Shown here: one piece after another, positions 17,879 through 27,183 of the stretch
Layout: every line of letters begins with the position of its first letter
Position numbering within the stretch: position 1 is the stretch's first letter
Assembly (NCBI RefSeq): GCF_900099765.1
Contig: NZ_FNDX01000013.1
Coordinates: 1 to 64,000, forward strand
DNA length: 64,000 bases
Source: Paenibacillus typhae
GTDB lineage: Bacteria; Bacillota; Bacilli; Paenibacillales; Paenibacillaceae
Reading direction: 5' to 3'
Notes under the pieces: generated by a model
Told to the model about the DNA's origin: nothing
Databases searched by the model: none
Seen by the model: only the letters and a program-made list of their open reading frames with translations
Position numbers and translations under genes: made by a program

Positions 17879-17922
17879 GTGAATTTCCCTCCAAGCGGTT
17901 TCTAAAATGATATAATCCGTGC

Positions 17923-17961
17923 TAAAAAAGTGCCTCCTCTCATACTGACGAGAGGAGGCTC
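17923..17961 (-). terminator. Intrinsic terminator after the SLH gene
   Basis: A 10-bp perfect stem (17932-17941 with 17950-17959, GCCTCCTCTC and complement) is followed in minus sense by CTTTTTT (924-929 as A-run on plus). It separates the SLH gene from the Wzz-like gene. Confidence 0.9.
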
Positions 17962-17981
17962 TCCACTTGCTTCATTATTGC

Positions 17982-19961
17982 TTACTTGAAGTTGATTGTA
18001 CGGTAGATGATAACAGCAGCTTCTGCACGAGTAGCTGTATTGTTAGGGTTAAACTTACCCGCATTACCGATTACAAGGTTGTTACTTGCTGCAAAGGCTA
18101 CGCCGTCTTTCAGGGAAGCGCTGATCTTCGCAGCATCCGAGAACTTGCTCAGTGCAGAAGCATCTGTAGCTGCAGCAGGGTTAAGGGATTTAACTGCACG
18201 GGAGATCATGGTTGCCATCTCAGCACGTGTGATTGTTGCATTTGGATCAAAGGTCGAAGCGTTGCGTCCAGTGATGATACCCTTTTCAGCTGCTACTGCA
18301 ACATATGGAGCATACCATGCAGTGGAAGCTACATCGCTGAAGCTTTCAGTTGCTGTGCTGTTCTCAAGGTTCAGTGCACGGATCAGCATCTTCGCGAATT
18401 CAGCACGGGTTACATTGCTCTTAGGAGCGAACTTGCCGGAGCCGATTCCTTCAATTGCGCCCTTAGCAGCTACAACCTGAATCTGTCTGCCAGCCCAAGC
18501 CTGTACAATTGCGATATCGCTGAAGGTTACCTTGTTCTCAACTACAGCATAGGAAGAGAAGGTATCACGCGGTTCAACGATGTAATCACCGTCAACAACC
18601 CCACCCTGGAATTGAAGAGCACCATATACAATCTTCGCTACCGACAGCAGTTCTTTATCAAGGCCAGTTGTAGCAACCAATGGAAGCTTGATAGTCAATG
18701 GTTGTTTGAAGGTTGTTGTTGCTACTCCGCCCACTGTCAGGTCGAAGGAGTATACCTTGGAAGCCAGCTTCAGGGTAGTGATAGAAGTTACTGTGGTATC
18801 AGCTTCAGTAGAAACGGTCAAAGTTACTGCTTCACCGAATTGCGTTACTGGAATGGTTACTGTCAAACCATTGAAGGTTACAGCAACGTTAGCAATACCT
18901 TTAGCTTTTGCAGCTTCAATAATTGCTTTGGACAGCGGAACTTCCACAGTCGCAGCGTTCACTGTACCAAGGTTCAGGGTAAGTGTAAGGCCAGTCTTAC
19001 CAGCGTTAGCAGCTACAAGAGCATCGAATGCTTTGAGGACATCAGCGTCTACGAGATTAAGAGTCGCTTTGTTGCCAACAACAGTTACTTGCTTGGAAAC
19101 ATCATATACACCTGGAACAGGAGTTGTTGGTGTAGTAATGACTCCTCCAGTATTACCGGTATTGTTACCGTCTGTTGTAACAAGCGGATACGTACGGATG
19201 TAAGCAAGAGCAAGCGCCTGAGTTGCCTGCTTAGCAGACTTAATCTCAGTGTTCACGTTATTAAATGTCTTAACGATGTCATCCGCAGTAATTCCCAGGT
19301 TGTAAACAGCCTGGCTTACTGTCAATTCACCGGCACCCGTCTTGTGCTGAAGCACCTTGTATACTGCATCCTTAACCAGTGTCTTCTGGGATTCAGGATT
19401 AGCGATGATGTTAATCAGGTCGGCATTGCTCTTGCTTCCCAGCAAAGCGCGAAGCTCTGCTTCTACACCGTTAGTAGCGAAGAAGAAATCAAGAATATCA
19501 TCGAAAGTAAGACCTTCTACCTGGGCTTTGGCTGCAATGCTGTTGAACAGCTTAACGTTGTCAACATCGTAACGAATTTCTTTCAGCGCATCGAAATCAT
19601 CGGCATATACATTGTAAACTACGCTGGATACACTCTTGAACAATTTCAGGGAAGTTGCCTTCTCCTCAGGGTTCAGTTCAAGCTTACCAAGAACCGGAGC
19701 GAAAATTTCATCGAACTTATCCTGGCTCAGGCCTGCTACTTCAGTAGAATAGGCTTTCAAATAAGTTGCTTCTGTTACAGTCAGGTTGGAATAGATCGCC
19801 TTGATCTTGTTCTTCACTGTATCGTGGGATACGGAAGCTGCTGATGCCACACCGTTCAAGTGCTTAGCCAGTCCTTCGCTGCTGAATGGAAACCCTGCTA
19901 CGGATGCTGCTGCCATGCTTACTGCTAGTGTTGATACTGCCAGTTTCTTCTTCAAACTCAC
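17982..19961 (-). CDS. SLH-domain surface protein
   Basis: 659 aa starting at GTG 19961 (AGAGGTGG upstream). A signal peptide (KKLAVSTLAVSMAAASVAG) is followed by a helical N-terminal region of about 250 residues, a beta-rich middle region (VTVVGNKATLNLVDADVLKA onward), and three C-terminal SLH repeats (about 475-659; RAEFAKML, RAEMATMIS and RAEAAVIIYR are the repeat cores). SLH repeats bind pyruvylated secondary cell wall polymer, so the protein should sit on the outer wall. It lies between the tyrosine phosphatase and Wzz genes and may help display or anchor the polysaccharide, which is inference. The long plus-strand frame opposite it is a shadow. Confidence 0.9.
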   Translation of the reverse strand: MSLKKKLAVSTLAVSMAAASVAGFPFSSEGLAKHLNGVASAASVSHDTVKNKIKAIYSNLTVTEATYLKAYSTEVAGLSQDKFDEIFAPVLGKLELNPEEKATSLKLFKSVSSVVYNVYADDFDALKEIRYDVDNVKLFNSIAAKAQVEGLTFDDILDFFFATNGVEAELRALLGSKSNADLINIIANPESQKTLVKDAVYKVLQHKTGAGELTVSQAVYNLGITADDIVKTFNNVNTEIKSAKQATQALALAYIRTYPLVTTDGNNTGNTGGVITTPTTPVPGVYDVSKQVTVVGNKATLNLVDADVLKAFDALVAANAGKTGLTLTLNLGTVNAATVEVPLSKAIIEAAKAKGIANVAVTFNGLTVTIPVTQFGEAVTLTVSTEADTTVTSITTLKLASKVYSFDLTVGGVATTTFKQPLTIKLPLVATTGLDKELLSVAKIVYGALQFQGGVVDGDYIVEPRDTFSSYAVVENKVTFSDIAIVQAWAGRQIQVVAAKGAIEGIGSGKFAPKSNVTRAEFAKMLIRALNLENSTATESFSDVASTAWYAPYVAVAAEKGIITGRNASTFDPNATITRAEMATMISRAVKSLNPAAATDASALSKFSDAAKISASLKDGVAFAASNNLVIGNAGKFNPNNTATRAEAAVIIYRTINFK

Positions 19962-20095
19962 TTGTCATCCACCTCTTCATATGTAGTTATAAAATCTTAT
20001 ACTGCGGTAATGCTAGATAAGTTGCGCCCTGACTCATCAAAAAAATTGTAACAATAACCCAGTAAAAACAATTCTACCATCATTCTACAGGCAGG

Positions 20096-20878
20096 TCACC
20101 CTTTACGAGAAAAAAATCCGAACAATTTATGAAGCTTCTTGCCAGAATCACTATAAATAGCCCGAATTAACTCCTCATTGTCGATGATTTTCTGCGAATT
20201 TTGGCGGAATTTGTCGCAAGCCACAGTTCCCAGTTCCTTCTCCAAAACTTTGAAAGCTTCACTTAGTCCGAACGGACGATGACTGTTATCGTGTGCATCC
20301 GAGGCGATAACATGAACCGCGTTCCTGCGGCACAGATCGATAGACAGCTTCTGCAGCTTGCTCCCAAAGGTTCCGGCCAGACTCTGGGCAGTTACCTGCC
20401 CTACAGCTCCCAGCTCTATTAATCTCTCAAGCTTGACTGGGTTACCGGCAACCTCAGCGTTGCGCTCCGGATGGGCGATGACCGGAACGAAGCCCTGAAT
20501 CACCAGCTCGTGACAGGTCTCTTCCATTGTGCGCGGCACACGGGAAGAAGGCATTTCCAACAGAATGTATCTCGTATTTGCCAGCGTCAGTAGTTCACCC
20601 TGCTCCAGATCATTCAAGAGCTCCCCGTAGACACGGATCTCCTGGCCGGGAAGCACAAGCAGCGGAAGGCCAGCCTGCCGGATTCTATCATTCAGCAGCG
20701 CTACCGCTTGTCCAATGGCCGGTGCGGGATTCATATATACTCCGTTAGCATGATGCGGCGTGGCAACAACAGTAGAAATGCCATCCTGTACGGCATCCTG
20801 TGCCATGGAGAGGGCTGCTTCCCAGTCGGCAGCACCGTCATCCATAAAAGGCAAAATGTGGCTATGAATATCTATCAT
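20096..20878 (-). CDS. Tyrosine-protein phosphatase, CpsB/YwqE (PHP) family
   Basis: 260 aa. Metal-binding PHP motifs are all visible: IDIHSHILP at 2-10, ATPHHANGVY, EMPSSRVPRT, IAHPERN and IASDAHDNSHRP. It removes phosphate from BY-kinases and their targets using a tri-metal centre. It is the first gene of the polysaccharide region in transcription order but is separated from the kinase gene by the SLH gene and a terminator. In many Firmicutes it is in the same operon as the kinase. Confidence 0.93.
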   Translation of the reverse strand: MIDIHSHILPFMDDGAADWEAALSMAQDAVQDGISTVVATPHHANGVYMNPAPAIGQAVALLNDRIRQAGLPLLVLPGQEIRVYGELLNDLEQGELLTLANTRYILLEMPSSRVPRTMEETCHELVIQGFVPVIAHPERNAEVAGNPVKLERLIELGAVGQVTAQSLAGTFGSKLQKLSIDLCRRNAVHVIASDAHDNSHRPFGLSEAFKVLEKELGTVACDKFRQNSQKIIDNEELIRAIYSDSGKKLHKLFGFFSRKG

Positions 20879-20980
20879 ATCCTATTTATCGGTCCTTTTC
20901 CAGTTGAATTGAATAGATTCATCAAAAAAATACAACCATTTCACTAGGAAATGATTGCTAAAAATGTACTTTGTTCATGC

Positions 20981-21568
20981 TTAAGCTTCCAGGAAAAACA
21001 TGACTTTGGCTATCGCCGCAAGCTCTTTATCGATCTCACTGCATTCCTCAACAGACTGTGCATCATTGCGTAAATCCAGCAATCTGTCAGCCTTGCGTCT
21101 CAGCTCCGTAATTTCCCGCTCTACAGCATCTGATTTATATACATTGATTATTTCTGAAAGGGAATGCTTATGCTGATAGATTAGTTTACTCCCCGAATCC
21201 GTCAATTCCGAAATCCGGCGTACGGATCCGCGCTCATAATAATAGACCATAGTAAAACCTTTATAGATTCTATTCACAGTCCCGGTCCCTTTATAGGTGA
21301 CGAACAGCTTGCGGACAGCATTATTGAGATGCGAATTAACCACACGGCAGGATAGCGAACAGGTGTAGATCCCCCGCTTATTCTCAACTGTGAGACGTAC
21401 TTCCTCACCCCCGGCTTCCTCAAGAACAATGACCTGCTCCCCGCCCCCGGCGACCTTAACCCGGTGGCTGATATAGCAGGTATCGGCTGTGAGCAGAAAC
21501 TGGTTCATCTGAAATTCTGTCATCTGCAAAGTCGCATTTACATATTCTGTAGCCAATCGCTGAGCCAT
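20981..21568 (-). CDS. Conserved hypothetical protein, 195 aa
   Basis: The ATG at 21568 is preferred because AGAGGG lies 6 nt before it; the ATG two codons earlier would overlap that SD. The N-terminal two-thirds is beta-rich (ISHRVKVAGGGEQVIVLEEA). The C-terminal third is helical and charged (EREITELRRKADRLLDLRND), probably a short coiled coil. It has no signal peptide, membrane helix or motif I can name. It lies between engB and the phosphatase gene in the same direction. Confidence 0.6.
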   Translation of the reverse strand: MAQRLATEYVNATLQMTEFQMNQFLLTADTCYISHRVKVAGGGEQVIVLEEAGGEEVRLTVENKRGIYTCSLSCRVVNSHLNNAVRKLFVTYKGTGTVNRIYKGFTMVYYYERGSVRRISELTDSGSKLIYQHKHSLSEIINVYKSDAVEREITELRRKADRLLDLRNDAQSVEECSEIDKELAAIAKVMFFLEA

Positions 21569-21711
21569 AACCATCCCTCTATTCTTTGTAATAGCCTCTA
21601 CAACGATTATACATGGATGAGTGCGGGTTATCTCATGAGCGGAAACAGACTATATTGGCATAATCGATCTTGCGTCTTAAAAATACAGGGTGAGCGGGAG
21701 ATATCATATAT

Positions 21712-21735
21712 ATTCCTCACTATTCTGTGAGGAAT
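21712..21735 (-). other. Perfect hairpin downstream of engB
   Basis: 9-bp stem (21712-21720 with 21727-21735, ATTCCTCAC/GTGAGGAAT) with a 6-nt loop, about 40 nt after the engB stop. It has no U-tract (ATATATATG follows), so it may be a weak terminator or a 3' stabilising structure. Confidence 0.4.
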
Positions 21736-21776
21736 GCGTCCGGATGCTTGCTTTTACGCACTACAGCAGCAGATGC

Positions 21777-22460
21777 TCAGGATTCGGTTTCCTCATCAGG
21801 CCCGGCTTCCCGCCCGGAAGTTACCTCTTCTGGTTCACCTTGTTCCAATGGCTCTTCTGTTTCTTCCATCTCATTAAGTCTGCTGTAATCCTCAATCAGA
21901 GCCCACAGCTCCTCACGGCCTAGTCCCAGCTCCGATGAGAATGGAATGAAGTTATCCCCCGGCAGCACGCCGAGCTCCTGCTTCATGATCTTGATGTGCT
22001 TCGGCCAGCGTGTCTTGGGAATCTTGTCTGCCTTGGTTGCTACCACACAGAGCGGCAGATCGTAATGCTTGAGCCAGTCAAACATCATTTTATCGTTGCT
22101 TGTCGGCGGATGGCGCAGGTCCACTACAAGCAGGATAAGCTTCAGTGTCTCACGCTCTTCCATGTATTTCTCAACCATTTTGCCCCATGAGGCCCGCTGT
22201 GTCTTGGATACCTTGGCATATCCATATCCCGGGAAATCGACAAAATACATATCCTGATTAACCCGGTAATAGTTCATATGCTGTGTCTTACCCGGTGTAG
22301 AACTGGTGCGGGCGAGATTCTTGCGGTTGATCATCCGGTTAATCAGAGAAGACTTCCCGACGTTGGAGCGCCCTGCCAGAGCAATCTCCGGCAAGGCGTC
22401 CGTTGGGTATTGATCAGGGCCTACGGCGCTGATGATAAATTCGGCGTTGTTAACTTTCAA
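21777..22460 (-). CDS. engB: Ribosome-biogenesis GTPase EngB (YsxC)
   Basis: 227 aa beginning at TTG 22460 (AAAGGAAG upstream). The G motifs are clear: G1 [15 protein letters not shown]2 [15 protein letters not shown]3 DFPGYGY, G4 ATKADKI. It acts in assembly of the 50S subunit. An acidic C-terminal tail of about 35 residues ([20 protein letters not shown]) exceeds the usual length of about 195. The lonB-lonA-engB order matches B. subtilis. Confidence 0.95.
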   Translation of the reverse strand: MKVNNAEFIISAVGPDQYPTDALPEIALAGRSNVGKSSLINRMINRKNLARTSSTPGKTQHMNYYRVNQDMYFVDFPGYGYAKVSKTQRASWGKMVEKYMEERETLKLILLVVDLRHPPTSNDKMMFDWLKHYDLPLCVVATKADKIPKTRWPKHIKIMKQELGVLPGDNFIPFSSELGLGREELWALIEDYSRLNEMEETEEPLEQGEPEEVTSGREAGPDEETES

Positions 22461-22474
22461 ATGGAACTTCCTTT

Positions 22475-24838
22475 CTAATGCACACTACTCGGCGCTTTAC
22501 TGCTGATATCTGCCTGCTGGTCTACGAGCGCATGCTGGAGCACCTGGTCCATATGGGACACTGGTATAAACTCCACGTCATTACGTACGCTCTCAGGAAT
22601 GTCCTTGAGGTCGCGTTCGTTGTCTTTGGGCAGCAGAATTTTTTTGTAGCCGGCCCGGTGGGCAGCCAGTGACTTCTCTTTGAGTCCGCCGATTGGCAGG
22701 ACACGTCCGCGGAGCGTAATTTCACCTGTCATCGCTACATCCTTGGAGACATAACGTTTGGTGAGTGCTGAGATGAGCGCGGTAGCAATCGTAATGCCGG
22801 CAGACGGACCATCCTTAGGTATGGCACCTTCAGGAATATGAATGTGAATATCGTTCTTCTCGTGGAAGTCCGGGGCAAGCCCTAGTTCCTCCGCTTTTGA
22901 ACGGGTATAGCTGAATGCAGCCTGTGCGGATTCCTTCATCACATCGCCCAACTTACCGGTAAGCGTGAGCTTCCCTGTACCCTGAACCACTGTTACTTCA
23001 ATCAGCAGTGTATCGCCGCCGACTTCAGTCCAGGCCAGACCGGTGACTGTGCCGATCTGATCCTCCAGCTCTGCCATTCCGTAGCGGTATTTGGATTCAC
23101 CCAGATATTCTTTAACTTCAGCAGGAAGGATCGTAACCTGCTCCTTCTCACTGGATACAATCTGCTTCGCAGCCTTACGGCAGAGTGCAGCAATCTGCTG
23201 CTCCAAATTACGCACGCCGGATTCCCGCGTATATTCACGGACAATCTTCAGCAAAGTGTCGTCCTCAATTACGAGCTGTGCATCCTCAAGACCGTGATTC
23301 TTACGCTGCTTCGGCAGCAGGTAGCGGCTGGCAATCTGCAGCTTCTCAAGCTCCGTATAGCCGGGAATATACAGCATCTCCATCCGGTCGAGCAGCGGAC
23401 GCGGAATGTTGTGTACCGCATTCGCTGTGGTTACGAACATCACCTTCGAAAGATCAAACGGCAGCTCCACAAAGTGGTCGCTGAACGTATTGTTCTGTTC
23501 CGGATCGAGTACTTCAAGTAAGGCTGCGGACGGATCGCCGCGGAAATCAGAAGCCATCTTGTCGATTTCATCAAGCAGAAAGACCGGATTAAGGCTTCCG
23601 GCTGTCTTCATCCCCTGGATGATCCGGCCCGGCATGGCGCCGACATAGGTGCGGCGGTGGCCGCGGATCTCGGCTTCATCACGCACACCGCCAAGCGAAA
23701 TGCGGACGAACTTGCGGTTCAGCGAACGGGCTATGGAGCGTGCCAGTGAGGTTTTACCGACGCCCGGAGGCCCTACCAGACAGAGAATCGGCCCTTTCAG
23801 CTCCTTAACCAGCTTCTGCACAGCCAAGTATTCCAGGACACGTTCCTTAGGTTTCTCCAGACCGTAGTGATCGGCATCAAGCACCTGTTCCGCTTTTAGA
23901 ATATCCAGATCATCTTCGGTCTCTTCGCTCCAAGGCAGACCAAGCAGCCAATCCACATAGTTGCGGATCACACTGCCTTCGGCTGAGCTTGCAGGCATTT
24001 TCTCCAGACGGTCGATTTCCTTCTCGATCTTCTCCTGCACCCGCTCAGGCAGGTTCTTCTCCTGCATTTGCGAGCGCAGCTCTTCAGCTTCCCCGGCCCG
24101 GCCTTCCTTCTCACCGAGCTCCTTCTGGATCGCTTTCATCTGTTCGCGGAGGTAATATTCCTTCTGGGTCTTCTCCATCTGCTTCTTCACGCGCTGGTTA
24201 ATCTTGCGTTCAAGCTCCAGCACTTCACGCTCATTATTGAGAATATCGAGCAGCTTCTCCAGGCGTTTGCTGACATCAATGGTCTCCAGAATCTCCTGCT
24301 TATCCTTGATCTTCAGCGCCAGGTGGCTTGTAATGACATCAGCCAGACGTCCCGGCTCTTCAATATCGGAGACAGCTGCCAGAGTCTCTGGAGTGACCTT
24401 CTTGGACAACGTAATATAATGCTCGAATTGGCTGAGCACCGTGCGCATCAAGGCGTCGCTCTCCTGATCGACATCCTCCTGCTCCGGCAGCTCGCGCGCC
24501 ATAACCTCGTAATACTCCTCATTATCCGTATAATGAATAATTTCGGCCCGTTCCACTCCTTCAACCAGCACACGGATCGTGCCGTTCGGAAGCTTCAGCA
24601 TCTGCCGCACATTGGCAACAGTACCGACCCGAAAAATATCTTCTTGTCCAGGCTCCTCAATATTCACTTCTGACTGGGAGCAGAGGAGAATCAAGTTATC
24701 TTCAACCATAGCTTTTTCCAGTGCACGAACGGACTTCTCGCGCCCTACATCAAGGTGCAGAACCATGCTAGGGTACACAAGAAGACCTCTAAGCGGCAAT
24801 AAAGGAAAACGACGACCTTTGGATTTGTTCGGCATCAT
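22475..24838 (-). CDS. lon: ATP-dependent protease LonA
   Basis: 787 aa from ATG 24838; GGAGGTGCGAAAGCG fits this start better than the upstream ATG at 24865. The N-terminal substrate domain ([15 protein letters not shown]) is followed by a coiled-coil region, the AAA+ module with Walker [15 protein letters not shown] and Walker [10 protein letters not shown], and the protease domain with the catalytic serine in [19 protein letters not shown] and a downstream Lys. It degrades misfolded and regulatory proteins in the cytosol. EngB follows 14 nt later. Confidence 0.97.
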   Translation of the reverse strand: MMPNKSKGRRFPLLPLRGLLVYPSMVLHLDVGREKSVRALEKAMVEDNLILLCSQSEVNIEEPGQEDIFRVGTVANVRQMLKLPNGTIRVLVEGVERAEIIHYTDNEEYYEVMARELPEQEDVDQESDALMRTVLSQFEHYITLSKKVTPETLAAVSDIEEPGRLADVITSHLALKIKDKQEILETIDVSKRLEKLLDILNNEREVLELERKINQRVKKQMEKTQKEYYLREQMKAIQKELGEKEGRAGEAEELRSQMQEKNLPERVQEKIEKEIDRLEKMPASSAEGSVIRNYVDWLLGLPWSEETEDDLDILKAEQVLDADHYGLEKPKERVLEYLAVQKLVKELKGPILCLVGPPGVGKTSLARSIARSLNRKFVRISLGGVRDEAEIRGHRRTYVGAMPGRIIQGMKTAGSLNPVFLLDEIDKMASDFRGDPSAALLEVLDPEQNNTFSDHFVELPFDLSKVMFVTTANAVHNIPRPLLDRMEMLYIPGYTELEKLQIASRYLLPKQRKNHGLEDAQLVIEDDTLLKIVREYTRESGVRNLEQQIAALCRKAAKQIVSSEKEQVTILPAEVKEYLGESKYRYGMAELEDQIGTVTGLAWTEVGGDTLLIEVTVVQGTGKLTLTGKLGDVMKESAQAAFSYTRSKAEELGLAPDFHEKNDIHIHIPEGAIPKDGPSAGITIATALISALTKRYVSKDVAMTGEITLRGRVLPIGGLKEKSLAAHRAGYKKILLPKDNERDLKDIPESVRNDVEFIPVSHMDQVLQHALVDQQADISSKAPSSVH

Positions 24839-25009
24839 CGCTTTCGCACCTCCCATGGTTCTCAAGTTATGTCATATAGATCATTTTAACAAAAGCAGGT
24901 TGAAAACACCAACTGGCACCACGTTAAGCAGCAGTCCTTTTTTGTACAGGACATTCGTTATGTATTATTCGTGCTTTTATTATAGAATATGTCCTATTTC
25001 CTCAAGATT

Positions 25010-25031
25010 AAAAAAGACGCCTCACGGCGTC
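25010..25031 (-). terminator. Terminator after the 51-aa ORF, upstream of lonA
   Basis: GACGCC (25016-25021) pairs with GGCGTC (25026-25031) around a 4-nt loop, followed in minus sense by TTTTTT. The stop codon of the small ORF lies in the loop. It separates the small gene from lonA. Confidence 0.85.
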
Positions 25032-25177
25032 CGGCTTAATCTATAGGATCTGTATGAATGCTCGCGGGCTTTCAACAGCAGCTCTTCTCTTTTGGCGGGG
25101 ACGAGGCAATCGGCATAAAGAGTTTCATAGTACCCGGCCAGAAAGTCATTCCATTTGCGTCTCCATTCGTGTAGCAT
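25022..25177 (-). CDS. Small hypothetical protein between lonB and lonA, 51 aa
   Basis: ATG 25177 has AAAGGGGG 6 nt upstream, and an ATG two codons earlier is too close to that SD. The product starts MLHEWRRKWNDFLAGYYETL and is basic and helix-prone with a charged C-terminus (SYRSYRLSRTP); it has no membrane segment. The TGA stop sits in the loop of an intrinsic terminator, the layout of a genuine short gene. The family is not recognised. Position between the two Lon genes may be incidental. Confidence 0.6.
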   Translation of the reverse strand: MLHEWRRKWNDFLAGYYETLYADCLVPAKREELLLKAREHSYRSYRLSRTP

Positions 25178-25257
25178 GAGCATCCCCCTTTGCTGAATTG
25201 TTAGTATTGATTATTAACCAATTCTATGAGGGATTAAGCGAAAATAGTACAACCAGC

Positions 25258-25292
25258 ACAAAAAGCCGGACATGATTCCTCCGGCTTTTTGT
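25258..25292 (-). terminator. Bidirectional terminator after lonB
   Basis: AAAAAGCCGGA (25260-25270) pairs with TCCGGCTTTTT (25280-25290). Both strands end in a T-run, and in minus sense the hairpin lies just after the lonB stop. Confidence 0.9.
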
Positions 25293-25307
25293 CTTCCTCT
25301 TCTTTCC

Positions 25308-27014
25308 CTAAGCCTGCGCACCTTCCCCCGCAGCATCCGCCTTGAGCAGCGAAGCCGAGGAGAACGTCTCGCCCGATACTGCCGGCAGGCGGATGTCGGC
25401 AGTGCCGGAGCCGAACAGGTGACGGAAAACCTCGTCAACGGTGTCAACGGGGATGACCTGGAGCGGAGCAACGTCGGCGAATAAGGACTGCCAGTTATCC
25501 TTCGGGATAAAGACAGTGGTCGCGCCGGCCTGGAAGGCGGCTTCGACCTTGGCGATGACACCGCCGACCGGCTTCACGCGGCCGTGGATACCAATCTCGC
25601 CGGTGATAGCGACAGTGTTATCTACCGGCAGCTGACGAATGGCGGAGACGATGGCGACAGCCATTGCTACACCGGCAGACGGGCCGTCAATCGGCGTGCC
25701 GCCGGGGAAGTTCACATGCAGGTCATACCGGTCCGGCTCCAGGTTCATCGTGCGCAGCACGGTGAGCACATTCTCGACCGAGCCCTTGGCCATGCTCTTG
25801 CGGCGGATCGTCCGGGAGCCTCCGCCGATCTCTTCTTCATCGACTACGCCGGTAATGTTCAGCCGGCCCTGCCCGTTCTTCGCCAGTGCGGCAGATACCT
25901 CAATCTCCAGCAGTGTCCCCATGCCCGGCCCGTAGACGGCTAGCCCGTTGACCAGCCCGATCTGCGGGGAGGTCGGGATCTTGCGCTCAGTGCGCAGCGG
26001 CAGCTGGCTGCTGCCCGCTACCCACTCGACTTCTGCCGCCGTCAGCGTGTCCCGCTGCTCGGTCAGAGCAAGGCCGGCGGCCAGCTGGATCATATTCACA
26101 GCTTCACGGCCGTTAGTCGCGTACTGCTGAACCACCGCCACCGCTTCCGGACTCGGCTTCAGGCCGATCTTCTGGATCGCATCCCTGGCAATCACCTCAA
26201 TCTCCTCCGGCAGCAGCGGCCGGAAGTAAATCTCCATGCAGCGTGAACGCAGGGCCGGCGATATTTCATCGGGTGAGCGCGTAGTCGCTCCAACCAGCCG
26301 GAAATCGGCGGGCAGCCCATTCTGGAAAATATCATGGATATAAGCCGGCGTGTTGCTGTCCTCCGAGTTATAGTAGGCACTCTCCAGCAGCACCTTGCGG
26401 TCCTCCAGCACCTTGAGCAGCTTGTTCATCTGAATGGGATGCAGCTCGCCGATCTCATCCAGGAACAGAATACCCCCATGTGCCTTCGTCACAGCCCCCG
26501 GTTTGGGCTGCGGCACTCCGGCAATCCCCATTGCTCCGGCCCCCTGATAAATCGGGTCATGCACAGAACCGATCAGCGGATCGGCAATCCCCCGCTCGTC
26601 AAAACGTGCCGTAGTCGCATCAATCTCTGTAAACTTGGCATCATGCTTAAAAGGGGAGAGCGCGTTCTTCTTCGCCTCTTCCATTACCACCCGTGCTGCC
26701 GCAGTCTTGCCGACTCCCGGGGGCCCGTAGATGATCACATGCTGGGGATTCGCGCTGCAGAGCGCCGCTTTGAGCGCTCGCAGCCCGTCCTTTTGCCCGA
26801 CAATATCTCCGATTGAGGCCGGACGCGTCTTTTCCGAGAGCGGCTTGGTCAGGGAGATCATCCGCATTTTCCGCAGCTTGTCCAGCTCCTTGCGCGACTC
26901 CCGGTCCACCGCGGTTTTGTTGGTCTTTTGCCCACGCAGCAGATTCCAAAAATAAACGCCGATAACCAGCGCAAAAAAGAGCTGCACGATCATCAGCAAT
27001 ATACCTAATTCCAT
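25308..27014 (-). CDS. lonB: ATP-dependent protease LonB
   Basis: 568 aa. An N-terminal membrane helix (LLMIVQLFFALVIGVYFWNL) anchors it, as in Bacillus LonB. It has Walker [16 protein letters not shown], Walker B LFLDEIGELHP, sensor-like GATTRSPDEISPALRSR, and a Lon protease domain with the catalytic serine in GTPIDGPSAGVAMAVAIVSA. The C-terminus has an extra 25-residue Ala/Ser-rich tail. SD GGAGGGTG precedes the ATG. In B. subtilis LonB is made in the forespore, and a SigF-like sequence upstream here is consistent with that. Confidence 0.95.
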   Translation of the reverse strand: MELGILLMIVQLFFALVIGVYFWNLLRGQKTNKTAVDRESRKELDKLRKMRMISLTKPLSEKTRPASIGDIVGQKDGLRALKAALCSANPQHVIIYGPPGVGKTAAARVVMEEAKKNALSPFKHDAKFTEIDATTARFDERGIADPLIGSVHDPIYQGAGAMGIAGVPQPKPGAVTKAHGGILFLDEIGELHPIQMNKLLKVLEDRKVLLESAYYNSEDSNTPAYIHDIFQNGLPADFRLVGATTRSPDEISPALRSRCMEIYFRPLLPEEIEVIARDAIQKIGLKPSPEAVAVVQQYATNGREAVNMIQLAAGLALTEQRDTLTAAEVEWVAGSSQLPLRTERKIPTSPQIGLVNGLAVYGPGMGTLLEIEVSAALAKNGQGRLNITGVVDEEEIGGGSRTIRRKSMAKGSVENVLTVLRTMNLEPDRYDLHVNFPGGTPIDGPSAGVAMAVAIVSAIRQLPVDNTVAITGEIGIHGRVKPVGGVIAKVEAAFQAGATTVFIPKDNWQSLFADVAPLQVIPVDTVDEVFRHLFGSGTADIRLPAVSGETFSSASLLKADAAGEGAQA

Positions 27015-27079
27015 AGGTCACCCTCCTGTTTCATTCATATCTATCTGTTCGGCCCAATTGGCTGCTACTAGGTAGTATA

Positions 27080-27111
27080 GCCGTTTCAGAAATTAGTAAA
27101 CGCGCAGGCGA
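27080..27111 (-). promoter_or_regulatory. Possible forespore (SigF-like) promoter of lonB
   Basis: On the minus strand GTTTA is followed 14 nt later by GGCTATACTA, close to the SigF pattern (GYWTA and GGNRANANTR) but with a short spacer and one -10 mismatch. Known forespore control of lonB in Bacillus is the main reason to suspect it. Confidence 0.3.
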
Positions 27112-27133
27112 TTCAGGCTGCACTATTTTTTTG

Positions 27134-27140
27134 CATACTA
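27134..27140 (+). promoter_or_regulatory. Possible SigG-type -10 of the ger operon
   Basis: CATACTA at 27134-27140 matches the forespore SigG -10 consensus, 44 nt before the germination operon start. No good -35 is found 17-18 nt upstream, so it rests on one box and on the known SigG control of ger operons. Confidence 0.3.
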
Positions 27141-27183
27141 CCCTATACAGGCGGAGATACTGAGCGGACAGGAGGAGATGGAA

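Noticed and set aside
17967..19844. 625-aa plus-strand ORF opposite the SLH gene
   Set aside because: The minus-strand frame has a signal peptide, three SLH repeats, an SD and a terminator. The plus-strand frame has Cys/Ser-rich, non-homologous composition, a shadow of Ala/Thr/Val codons.
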